Below are positions 17,051 to 25,047 of a stretch of DNA of 64,000 nt, piece after piece. The DNA is from DATKYQ01 sp964640665. Its GTDB lineage: Bacteria; Myxococcota; B64-G9. The DNA is taken from positions 1-64,000 of the forward strand of contig CAZXHT010000006.1 of the NCBI GenBank assembly GCA_964640665.1, given 5' to 3'. Numbering within the stretch: the first letter of the stretch is position 1; each line of letters starts with the position of its first letter. The notes under the pieces are model-generated. The model was not told the origin of the DNA, ran no database searches, and was given only the letters and a program-made list of their open reading frames with translations. Position numbers and translations under genes: made by a program.

Positions 17051-17893
17051 CTATTCCTTTAGTTCTTTGAGAAACTCGTCCTTGGTGACCAGGCCCTTCT
17101 TGGCCATCGCGCGCATCAGCGCCCAGAAATACTTCTCGAGCTTCTGAATAGACTCCAACTCCGAAGTCTGGACGTCTTGAAGGTAGTCCTGCATGGCCTC
17201 TTCGGAGGTAATCGGCTGCGATTTCTGCCGGGACACCCTGGCCGCCCGCCGCGCCTTGATTTTCTCCACCTGGCTGCGAGTGTCAGCCTCCTGGTCCTTG
17301 GGAACCTCGCCGACCAGGTTCATCACCTTATCGGCTTCCTGGTAAGTCGAGGTATCGACTCGCTCAACTCTTCCGCCGGGTCGCACCAACTCCATGCGAC
17401 CGGTATCGCGTACCTCGTTGCGGTACAGGGTGAGCGGTTTGATCTGCGTGTTTTGCCCGCGGTAGTACCTGCGGATAGCGGAGTTAATGGCCGAGATCAT
17501 GGCCAGCACCGGGCGGACCTTGCAACCGGTCGTGAATTCGATCTCGTCTATGGCGGCCACGTTCATCGGATCGGACATGGCGACTATCAGGGTGCGCGAC
17601 TTGCCCTTTTGTTCGAGTCCGATTGGAATCAAGTCGTTGTTTTCACAGGTATTGAAAGGCACCAGTCGCAAGGCGTCGGAGTCCATCTCGATCGTTGCGA
17701 GATCAGCGGTGGGCAACGACATCACTTCTCCGAGTACCTTTACCAGCATTCCCTCGGTGATGAAGCCCTTGGCCACCAGGGCGACTCCCAGCCGGTGACC
17801 CCACTGTCGCTGGTAGGCCAAGGCGGAGTTCAGTTGATCCTGATCGATAATGCCCCGTTCGATCAGTATCTCGCCCAACTTCTTGCGCGCCAT
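17051..17893 (-). CDS. stand-alone MshEN (GspE N-terminal) domain protein
   Basis: The 280-residue protein begins with ARKKLGEILIERGIID followed by QLNSALAYQRQWGHRLG and ALVAKGFITEGMLVKVLGE, the tandem helical motif of MshEN / T2SSE_N domains that can bind cyclic-di-GMP. The second half of the domain (SLPTADL, then LVPFNTCENNDLIPIGLE and VAMSDPMNVAAIDEIEF) matches the ATPase N-terminal region, but no Walker A or B motif follows. Residues about 150-280 are a charged linker and a helical tail. Known relatives in myxobacteria are separate from the secretion ATPases; I infer a c-di-GMP-responsive or structural role. Confidence 0.8.
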   Translation of the reverse strand: MARKKLGEILIERGIIDQDQLNSALAYQRQWGHRLGVALVAKGFITEGMLVKVLGEVMSLPTADLATIEMDSDALRLVPFNTCENNDLIPIGLEQKGKSRTLIVAMSDPMNVAAIDEIEFTTGCKVRPVLAMISAINSAIRRYYRGQNTQIKPLTLYRNEVRDTGRMELVRPGGRVERVDTSTYQEADKVMNLVGEVPKDQEADTRSQVEKIKARRAARVSRQKSQPITSEEAMQDYLQDVQTSELESIQKLEKYFWALMRAMAKKGLVTKDEFLKELKE

Positions 17894-17967
17894 GGTTTTT
17901 TCCAGTCACAGATTCAGGCGGATGCTATCAGACCGATGATTGGCCGTCAAGAACGTGGGAACGCTCC

Positions 17968-17994
17968 TTGACGGGTTATCTGTTTTCCTATAGT
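17968..17994 (+). promoter_or_regulatory. promoter candidate for rseP-tsaB
   Basis: TTGACG at 17968-17973 and TATAGT at 17989-17994 (5 of 6 each) with a short 15-bp spacer. The predicted leader of about 30 bases contains the GGAGG at 18015-18022 in front of the GTG start. Confidence 0.42.
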
Positions 17995-18028
17995 AGGAGT
18001 CGAAGCGCGGTGCGCTGGAGGTCATTCT

Positions 18029-19726
18029 GTGGCGACTCTTTTCTGGTTCGTGGTTCTGATTGGCTTATTGATTTTTGTCCATGAGGGTGGTCACTTCTCA
18101 TTCGCCAAGCTGTTCAAGGTAAAAGTCCTGACCTTCAGCCTGGGGTTCGGAACCCCGGTTCGCATCGGCAGATTCAAGCTCAGCTTCAGGCTGGGCGAGA
18201 CGGAGTACCGTATCGCCTGGTTCCCGGTCGGGGGTTTCGTGAGAATGCTCGGGGAAGATCCGACCGAGGAGATTGCCCCCGAGGATCTTCCGCGTTCCTT
18301 CACCAGGCAGACGGCCTGGAAGCGTTTTCTGATCATTCTCGGCGGGCCGCTGTTCAGCGTCTTGCTGGCCGTGCCGGTCTTCTTTTGCTACCACCTGCTC
18401 GAGGACACCGCACCGGCTTCGATTGTCGGCAGGGTGATCTCCGGGTCAGCGGCGGATGCAGCCGGTATCCGGCCCGGTGACAGGTTGCTTGAGGTAGGCA
18501 AGGCGCAGATCGAAACATGGGAAGACGTAGATGGCGGGATCCAGGGCTCCTCGGGTGAATCCCTGAAAGTTGTTTTCGAGCGGGCCGGGCGCGAGATGAC
18601 CAGCCGGTTGACGCCGGTACGGGAACTCGACAGCACCGGCCTGGAACTGCTGGGCGAACGCTGGGATCTCGGGCTGAGACACCAGCGGCGTGGAAATATT
18701 ATCGGGGTGGTGTCGCCGGATTCCCCGGCCGGCCGGGCCGGTCTGCGAGGCTGGGACAGGCTGGTCAGTCTGGCCGGAGTTCCCGTTGACGGCTGGTGGG
18801 ATGTTCGCACCATTCTGGAGATGAACGCCACAAATGTGCTGCCGGCCACGGTGGTCAGGGCGGCCGGAGTCGAGGTCGGCGCGGTGACCATCAAGGTTCC
18901 CGAGGTGGTAGACACCTTTATCGTTCCGCTCGACGCCGCACGGGCTCCCGAGGGGGCGCTGCGCACCAGCACCGCTTATACCGGCCTGGAACCCGTAGAT
19001 ATGTACATCTCGAGCGTCAGCAAGGGCTTGCCGGCGGCCAAGCACGGTGTTGCCCCGGGTGACAAGATAGTATCGGCCGACGGCGTGCCCGTCTTCTGCT
19101 GGGAACAGTTCTCGCATGTCATGGTAGACAGCAGCGACCGCCAGATCACCTTGCGCGTGCGCCATGATGGAAAGCTGCGCTCGTTTGAATTCAAGCCCGA
19201 GACGATTACACAGAAAAACGAGTTCAAGCAGGCGATCAAGAAGCCCGGGTTCGGTGTCGGCTACATCTTGAACCTCGCCGGCGGAGAGCGGATCCCGCGT
19301 CCTGGCAGGCTGGGAAATGCATTCAAGCTGGCCTTCACGGACACCGGCACCGCGATCTCCATGAACGTGATGGGATTCGTGCGCATTTTCCAGGGCAGGG
19401 TCAAGGCCAGCGAGGCCATCGGCGGCCCGCTGATGATAGCCGATATCGCCGGCAAGTCCGCCAAGAAAGGTTGGCGCTACTTCGTACAGATGATGGCCTA
19501 CCTGAGCACGCTTTTGGGCATACTGAACCTGTTGCCGGTTCCCCTCTTGGACGGGGGACAGATCGCTTTCATCGCCGTCGAGGCGGTCATGCGCAAGCCC
19601 CTGTCGCTCAAGGCCAAGATTGCCGCCAACTACGTGGGCCTGGTTCTTCTGGCCGGCCTGATGCTGTTCGCCTTCGGCAACGATATCCACAGGTACTGGT
19701 CCGAGATCACGTCGCTCTTCGGTTGA
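18029..19726 (+). CDS. rseP: site-2 intramembrane zinc protease RseP
   Basis: This 565-residue membrane protein has the active-site motif HEGGH (His18, Glu19, His22) in the first helix and LLPVPLLDGGQ (Asp508) near the end, the zinc ligands of S2P proteases. RseP cuts anti-sigma factors and leftover signal peptides in the inner membrane. Between the helices are three PDZ-like units, at about 130-200 (SGSAADAAGIRPGDRLL), 225-295 (SPDSPAGRAGLRGWDRLV) and 315-395 (GLPAAKHGVAPGDKIV). The E. coli protein has two and about 450 residues, so this one is enlarged by one unit. The GTG start has GGAGG upstream. tsaB follows after 9 bp. Confidence 0.94.
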   Translation: MATLFWFVVLIGLLIFVHEGGHFSFAKLFKVKVLTFSLGFGTPVRIGRFKLSFRLGETEYRIAWFPVGGFVRMLGEDPTEEIAPEDLPRSFTRQTAWKRFLIILGGPLFSVLLAVPVFFCYHLLEDTAPASIVGRVISGSAADAAGIRPGDRLLEVGKAQIETWEDVDGGIQGSSGESLKVVFERAGREMTSRLTPVRELDSTGLELLGERWDLGLRHQRRGNIIGVVSPDSPAGRAGLRGWDRLVSLAGVPVDGWWDVRTILEMNATNVLPATVVRAAGVEVGAVTIKVPEVVDTFIVPLDAARAPEGALRTSTAYTGLEPVDMYISSVSKGLPAAKHGVAPGDKIVSADGVPVFCWEQFSHVMVDSSDRQITLRVRHDGKLRSFEFKPETITQKNEFKQAIKKPGFGVGYILNLAGGERIPRPGRLGNAFKLAFTDTGTAISMNVMGFVRIFQGRVKASEAIGGPLMIADIAGKSAKKGWRYFVQMMAYLSTLLGILNLLPVPLLDGGQIAFIAVEAVMRKPLSLKAKIAANYVGLVLLAGLMLFAFGNDIHRYWSEITSLFG

Positions 19727-19735
19727 CGCCGCGGC

Positions 19736-20428
19736 ATGCTGATTCTCGCCATAGACACGGCCACCCGGGTGACAGCGGTCGCCTTGCTGAAAAACGGTGA
19801 GTTGCTGGCCGAGTCCGCCGAGCGCTCGCGCAATCATTCGCCCACGCTGCTTATCACGATCGAACGCCTGCTGGCTGCAAACCGGCTCTCACCCGGCGAT
19901 CTGCGGGGGGTGGCGGTAGGCCTGGGACCGGGCTCGTTCACCGGTATTCGCGTGGGGCTGACTCTGGCAAAGACCTTGGCCTACGCGCTCGATATTCCGC
20001 TGCTGGGTATATCCACACTAATGGCACTTGCCGAAAACGGGCACGAGGAGAAAAGCCCTTTGATCTGTACGGCGCTGGATGCTTTCAAGGGCGAGGTCTT
20101 CAGCGCCGGCTTCAGGATCTCGCGCGATGGGATGGTGACGTCGCAGGAAGAGGCAGCGCGCGATCCTGTCGCCTGGGCCGCCGAACTCGCGCGCCAAGAA
20201 GAGCCGTGTCTGATCCTCGGCAGCGCCGTTGCCCGTTACCGGGAAGTTTTCGAAGGCAACCTGGGCGAGCTGGCTCAATTTCCCGCGGATGAATCGTTGC
20301 ACGAGTTACGGGCCCGGTCGATCGGCAAACTGGCGCTGGCCAGGCTCGCGCGAGGCGACAGCGACGATCCCCGCACGCTGGAACCGCACTACTGCCGTCC
20401 GTCGGAGGCGGAGTTGAGCAAGAGCTGA
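19736..20428 (+). CDS. tsaB: tRNA threonylcarbamoyladenosine biosynthesis protein TsaB
   Basis: The 230-residue protein is the small, inactive ASKHA partner of TsaD in the t6A37 complex for ANN-decoding tRNAs. It begins ILAIDTATRVTAVALL and has the conserved RNHSPTLL, then GVAVGLGPGSFTGIRVGL and AKTLAYALDIPLLGISTL. Length is normal. It lies 9 bp behind rseP and is probably in the same transcript. Confidence 0.95.
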   Translation: MLILAIDTATRVTAVALLKNGELLAESAERSRNHSPTLLITIERLLAANRLSPGDLRGVAVGLGPGSFTGIRVGLTLAKTLAYALDIPLLGISTLMALAENGHEEKSPLICTALDAFKGEVFSAGFRISRDGMVTSQEEAARDPVAWAAELARQEEPCLILGSAVARYREVFEGNLGELAQFPADESLHELRARSIGKLALARLARGDSDDPRTLEPHYCRPSEAELSKS

Positions 20429-20456
20429 GAAGTAACTTCCAAAAGCCCTGAACCAC

Positions 20457-21230
20457 TCATGATTTCTTTCGAGGCGGTCTGGCGGGCCTTGGCCTGCGTG
20501 AGTCGCGGCCGGGTCGCCGCGACGGGCCGCGCGCATCACGCCTTACTCGCCCGGGCGATCTGTCGTTCCTTGCGCGCCTGGGTGGAAGCTCCAGCTTGCC
20601 GATGGAGACGGGCCAGACGTCGCCTTCGCGAATGCGATCGATCAGATCGGCCTCGTTTTCGATCGGGTCGATCGCCAGGGTCGCGGATTTGCCCATGGCT
20701 TCGAGATCATCGTGACAGTTGCTGCCGCCGACGCCGGGCAGGCCGAATCCGGCCGCCAGCTCCTCGGCCAGTTCATTGGCCAGGGTGGTGTGCCCGCCGC
20801 TGAGCACCTCGATCGCCGCGATGCCCTCGAGCCTGATGAGCTTGTCACCGGGCGATTCATCGATCGAGCGATCGTAGGGATGGGCGGCCACGATCACGCC
20901 CTTCCTTGACTGCACCGCATCTACCAGCGATCCGAAGACGATCCTGTCGCGTTCGTCGAACCGCAGCCAGCCGGAAACCTCGGGAAGCTGATCGGGCTCG
21001 GGCACGAAGACCAAAAAATGCCCCTGATCGGTCAGTGCCTCGAAACCGGTTAAAACGACGATTTCGGCCTCCCGCCCGAGACGCTTGGCTTCGCTTGCCC
21101 CGGCCAGCGTGTTGATGTCGGTCAGGCAGAAACCGTCCAGCTTGCGATCCTTGGCGCGCGCCACCAGATCGGCGAGCGAAAAAGGAATGCCCTGAGTATG
21201 AGAAGAATGGACATGAAGATCGATTAGCAC
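20457..21230 (-). CDS. PHP-domain metal-dependent phosphoesterase with Arg-rich tail
   Basis: The start is taken as GTG at 21230, which has TTGGAGGCG 5 bases upstream; the earlier TTG is part of that site. The 257-residue product has PHP motifs: IDLHVHSSHTQG (residues about 3-14), FCLTDINTL with an Asn in place of the usual His, VIVAAHPYDR and GGSNCHD. It probably is a metal-dependent phosphoesterase; the motif II change (TDIN instead of TDH) is odd and may alter metal binding. The last 40 residues are very rich in Arg, Pro and Gly and could bind nucleic acid. It is downstream of the kinase gene on the same strand. Confidence 0.8.
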   Translation of the reverse strand: MLIDLHVHSSHTQGIPFSLADLVARAKDRKLDGFCLTDINTLAGASEAKRLGREAEIVVLTGFEALTDQGHFLVFVPEPDQLPEVSGWLRFDERDRIVFGSLVDAVQSRKGVIVAAHPYDRSIDESPGDKLIRLEGIAAIEVLSGGHTTLANELAEELAAGFGLPGVGGSNCHDDLEAMGKSATLAIDPIENEADLIDRIREGDVWPVSIGKLELPPRRARNDRSPGRVRRDARGPSRRPGRDSRRPRPARPPRKKS

Positions 21231-21293
21231 AAGCGCCTCCAAGGGTCTGCGTAAATGAAACGGGGCATGCTATACCACGAAGAGAGAACCCAC

Positions 21294-24200
21294 TCAACGA
21301 GATTCGGCACTCTGGATGGGCGATAACTTGAACCCATCCAACTTCATCCCGGCCGATTTCTCGGCCTCTGAGATCAATTTCTCCGGATCCATGTCCAATG
21401 CCGAGAAATCCACCGGGTATATCTTGACGTCATTGCCGTCGCCCATGACCAGCAGCTTGCCGTCCGGAGAAAATCCGATCGCCACCACCTCGCTGCTGGC
21501 ATCGATTTTCAAAAGCGGTTTGAAAGTACTGGACGACCACAGGCGCACGCTGTGATCGTCGCTGGCGGTGGCCAGCAGGCTGTCATCAGGCGAGAACCTG
21601 ACCGAGTTGACCCATTGCTCGTGTCCGACAAGGCGGCCCTTCTCGCGCCAGCTTCCGCAATCCCATACTATGGCCAGGCCGTCCTTGCCCGCCGAGGCCA
21701 GCGCGTCGCCCCGATGCGAGAAAGAAAGACCGGAGGTCCAATCGCTGTGACCGCCGAGCACCCTGAGTTGTTCTCCCGTGTGCACATCCCAGATACGTAC
21801 CGTCTTGTCCCAGCTGGCCGAGGCCAGCCATTTGCCGTCCGGCGAGAATTCGATGTTGTCGACGTCGTTTTTATGGCCTCTTAAGGTGGCCAGCCGCTTA
21901 CCCGCCTCCGCGTCCCATAAGCCGATCGTCCTGTCGCGGCTCGAGGATGCCAGCATGCTTCCCTCGGGCGAGAAAGCCACTCCGAATACCGCGCCTGTGT
22001 GGCCTCTGAGGACGAGCCGGGCCTTCAGGCGGCGCATGTCCCAGACATGCACGATCTTGTCGCGCCCGGACGACGCCAGGCTCTTGCCGTCTCGAGAGAA
22101 GGCAAGCCCGTCGATGATGTCTGTATGTCCCGCAAGCACCGCGCGCGGACTTCCGTCAGGCAGGCTCCAGACACGCACGCTCTTGTCCCAACCGGCCGAG
22201 GCCAGCAGCTTGCCGTCGGTGGAGATGACCAGCGCATAGACGGTTCCCCGGTGGCCCTTTATAGTGAGCAGCTTGCGGCCGGGCACCAGCTGCCACAACC
22301 TGGCAACCTTGTCGTATCCGCTGGTGACCAGAGCCGAGCCTTGCGCCGAGAAGGCGGCTCCGTAGACGAAGCCGCGGTGACCTATGGTAAGAAGCAGCCG
22401 ACCCGATGCGACTTCCCAGATCCTGGCAGTCTGGTCGTATGAGGCCGTCGCCAGCCTTCTGCTGTCGGGGGAAAAGTTCAGGCTGAGGATGCCGTCGGTG
22501 TGTCCCGCGAGAACTTGTACCGTTTTCCGGGAGCGGACCCTCCATAGGCGCACGTTTCGATCATTGCCGGCCGAAGCCAATAGGCGGCCATCCGGTGAAA
22601 ATGCGACGCAGTACACCTCGGCCGCATGGCCGCGAAGTACGGCCAGGGGTTTTGCGCGCGGCATTTTCCAGAGCCGCAGCGTGCGATCGTCGCCGGCCGA
22701 GGCCAGCAGCTTGCCATCCGGCGAGAAGGTCACGGCGTTCACCTTCCCGATGTGTTTGGAAAGAACTGCGCGGGTCTTGCCGCTGCCCACCCCCCAGATG
22801 CGCACCGTCCCGTCGTAGGACGCCGAGGCCAGCAGACGGCCGTTCGGCGAGAAGGCGACTCCCTGCACCTGGGACGTGTGGCCCCGCAGGGTTAACAGCG
22901 GAGAGCCGCTTCCGGCGTCCCACAGCCTCACCGTTCCGTCATGCCCCGCCGAGGCGAGCAGCTTTCCGTCGGGGGAGAAGGCGACGTCGTAGATCCTGTC
23001 CTTGTGCCCGCGCAGGGTGAATAGCTGCTTGCCGGCACTGTTCCAGACGTGGATGCTGCCGTCGTAGCTGCCGGCGGCGAACATATCGCCGACGGGTGCA
23101 TAAGCCACCCGGGTGAGCACCTCGCTTGCGGCAAGCGAGCGCGCCAGCGAAGCCCGCAGGTAGAAGGATGCCCGGTACACCTGTGAGGCCGCGTCTACCC
23201 GCAGCTCGTGACTGCGCGGGAAACGCTTTTCGAAACCCGAGTCATGGTAAGGACTCTTGGGATGAGCGGGATTGTGCAGCAGCGAGGCAGCCGAGAAGAG
23301 GTTGGCCGAGAGAAACCGTTTGTCCTCCGTCAGCCGGTCGGCCTTCTCGGCGTAAGCCTCGGACAGATGATAGTTGGCCACCAGGCGCTCGGTGTGTTCC
23401 TTGGCGCGAGCTGTTTGTTCCTTCTTGCGGGCCAGGCTCTCACTTTGGCGGGCCTGGGATTCGGCCTGCAGCGAGAGGGAAACCGAAACCAGCGCGCCGA
23501 TCATCACGCCCAGGATCACCGCCACGGCCACGATGATCGGCTTGTGCAGTGAAGCGAATCTCTTGAGCAGCTCCCACGAGCTGTACTCGTAGGCGGTCAC
23601 TTTCTCGCCGGTCATGTAAGCGCCGATGTCGTCGGTAAGCTCGCGGGCCGACTGGTAGCGCCTGGTTTTATCGCGGTGCAGGGCCTTCTGAGCGACGGCC
23701 GCAAGCTCGGCGGGAGCGGCGGCGCATTGCTCTATAACGGGTTTGATCGGCTTGCGGCCGACCTTGAGCAGGATCTCCGCGCGGCGCTTGCCCTCGAAGG
23801 GAGGATGTCCAGTCAGGATCTCGTACAGGACGGCTCCCAGGCCCCAGACGTCAGAGCGCTCGTCGATCTCGCCGATCTCGCCCTTGGCCTGCTCGGGGCT
23901 CATGTACGAAGGCGTGCCCATGGCGGCGCCGGCCGTGGTTCGTTCGACGTTTTCGTCCTGCAGAATCATGAGTTCTTTCTTGATGTCGCGTGCTCCGATG
24001 TCGCGCTTTCCGCGAACCTTGGCGATTCCCCAGTCCAGCAATACAGTTTCGCCGAACTCGCCGACCATGACGTTGGATGGCTTGATGTCCCGGTGGACGA
24101 CGCCGCGGCTGTGGGCGTATGAGATCGCCTTGCAAATATCCCAGAAGGCTCCCAACAGCTTCATACGGTCTTGCAGGTCACGGCAGGCGGAGAGTTTCTG

Positions 24201-24839
24201 GGCCATGGTTTGCCCGCGGACCAGTCGCATGGTGTAGTAGAGGGTGCCGTCCTTGCGGCGGCCCACTTCGTAGACCGGAACGATGTTGGGATGCTCGAGT
24301 TGTCCGGTGACCCGCGCCTCGCGCAGGAAACGCACCACGCCCGGAATAGAGTGGGGACTGGCCCAGGGCGAGGTCGATTCGCCTTCGGCGCGATCGGGCA
24401 AGAGCTCCTTGAGCGCCACGTCCCGGCCGATGTGGGCGTCTGAGGCAAGCAACACCCGGGCCTGGCCGCCGCGCCCGTGCACTCCCTGGATGGTGTAGCG
24501 ACCCGGTTGCTCAGGCGTGACCGCCCCGATGGTGTCGTCCACCGACGCCGTGGGTTCGACCTGCGTCTGGTCACCCTCGAGCGGCGCCGCCGCCGCCCCC
24601 ACCGTGCCCAGCTGGTCGGAGAGCATCTTGTCTATCTCGGCTTCGATTTCACGGCGCTGAACCGCGCTGATCACACCGTCGGCCTCGAGCCTGTCGGCCA
24701 GTGAAACTCCGCCCTGGCCCAGGCAGGCGGTCGCGGCGGCGGCCACCCGGGCCGGGGATGCGTACCCACGGGCGATCACGCTCGTGGCAAACAGCAGTTG
24801 TTCGTCCGGTTCAATCAGCATCGTATTCCGCGTCAGCAT
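21294..24839 (-). CDS. membrane Ser/Thr protein kinase with 14 WD40 repeats
   Basis: With the ATG at 24839 the product has 1181 residues; an ATG 18 bp further in is equally possible, and the frame upstream looks non-coding. The kinase domain (about 114-410) has GRGGQARV, VALKEL with Lys144, VVHRDIKPSN (His249-Asp251) and DWG at 269-271, then GTPSYMSPEQA, so it should be active. A transmembrane helix lies at about 433-456, followed by a Gln/Ala/Arg coiled segment. The outer part holds 14 WD repeats of the form FSPDGKLLASAGxDxTVRLW, enough for two seven-bladed propellers. WD repeats are well preserved at DNA level. I infer a receptor-like signalling protein; ligand and substrates unknown. Confidence 0.92.
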   Translation of the reverse strand: MLTRNTMLIEPDEQLLFATSVIARGYASPARVAAAATACLGQGGVSLADRLEADGVISAVQRREIEAEIDKMLSDQLGTVGAAAAPLEGDQTQVEPTASVDDTIGAVTPEQPGRYTIQGVHGRGGQARVLLASDAHIGRDVALKELLPDRAEGESTSPWASPHSIPGVVRFLREARVTGQLEHPNIVPVYEVGRRKDGTLYYTMRLVRGQTMAQKLSACRDLQDRMKLLGAFWDICKAISYAHSRGVVHRDIKPSNVMVGEFGETVLLDWGIAKVRGKRDIGARDIKKELMILQDENVERTTAGAAMGTPSYMSPEQAKGEIGEIDERSDVWGLGAVLYEILTGHPPFEGKRRAEILLKVGRKPIKPVIEQCAAAPAELAAVAQKALHRDKTRRYQSARELTDDIGAYMTGEKVTAYEYSSWELLKRFASLHKPIIVAVAVILGVMIGALVSVSLSLQAESQARQSESLARKKEQTARAKEHTERLVANYHLSEAYAEKADRLTEDKRFLSANLFSAASLLHNPAHPKSPYHDSGFEKRFPRSHELRVDAASQVYRASFYLRASLARSLAASEVLTRVAYAPVGDMFAAGSYDGSIHVWNSAGKQLFTLRGHKDRIYDVAFSPDGKLLASAGHDGTVRLWDAGSGSPLLTLRGHTSQVQGVAFSPNGRLLASASYDGTVRIWGVGSGKTRAVLSKHIGKVNAVTFSPDGKLLASAGDDRTLRLWKMPRAKPLAVLRGHAAEVYCVAFSPDGRLLASAGNDRNVRLWRVRSRKTVQVLAGHTDGILSLNFSPDSRRLATASYDQTARIWEVASGRLLLTIGHRGFVYGAAFSAQGSALVTSGYDKVARLWQLVPGRKLLTIKGHRGTVYALVISTDGKLLASAGWDKSVRVWSLPDGSPRAVLAGHTDIIDGLAFSRDGKSLASSGRDKIVHVWDMRRLKARLVLRGHTGAVFGVAFSPEGSMLASSSRDRTIGLWDAEAGKRLATLRGHKNDVDNIEFSPDGKWLASASWDKTVRIWDVHTGEQLRVLGGHSDWTSGLSFSHRGDALASAGKDGLAIVWDCGSWREKGRLVGHEQWVNSVRFSPDDSLLATASDDHSVRLWSSSTFKPLLKIDASSEVVAIGFSPDGKLLVMGDGNDVKIYPVDFSALDMDPEKLISEAEKSAGMKLDGFKLSPIQSAESR

Positions 24840-24915
24840 ACTCCAAAAGGGAAGCCAGTCGAAACTTTCCTGCGCGGTATTGATCCATGGGGGGAGACTA
24901 GGTCCGGGCGCAGGC

Positions 24916-25047
24916 TCAGTCAAGCCGAGACAGACATCGTCCAAAAACTTGACCCTGGTAGGAGTCGATGTAGCGCTCCAGGTGGCTGCCGTACCAGCCG
25001 ATCGAGATCCAGGCCAGGGGGCTGTCGTCGCGTCCCCAGATCCGATC
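24916..25047 (-). pseudogene. 44-codon in-frame remnant behind the lamin-tail gene
   Basis: Directly behind the stop at 25048-25050 and in the same frame, an open stretch of 43 codons runs to a TGA at 24916-24918. It has a protein-like look: SPLAWISIGWYGSHLERYI, then QGQVFGRCLS. It has no start codon of its own. It overlaps direct repeat R1; the partner repeat at 27628-27671 encodes QGQVLGRCLS in the corresponding frame. I read it as a leftover of another gene or mobile element; origin unknown. Confidence 0.35.
24928..24973. repeat. direct repeat R1 left of the lamin-tail gene
   Basis: This 46-bp segment starts AGACAGACATCGTCC and contains AACTTGACC. It matches 27628-27671 with four substitutions and one small indel region near the right end. 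Both copies have the same orientation and bracket the lamin-tail protein gene. Confidence 0.65.

Noticed and set aside
18446..19837. 463-residue minus-strand frame opposite rseP
   Set aside because: rseP has the full S2P motif set; the antisense frame shows no family.
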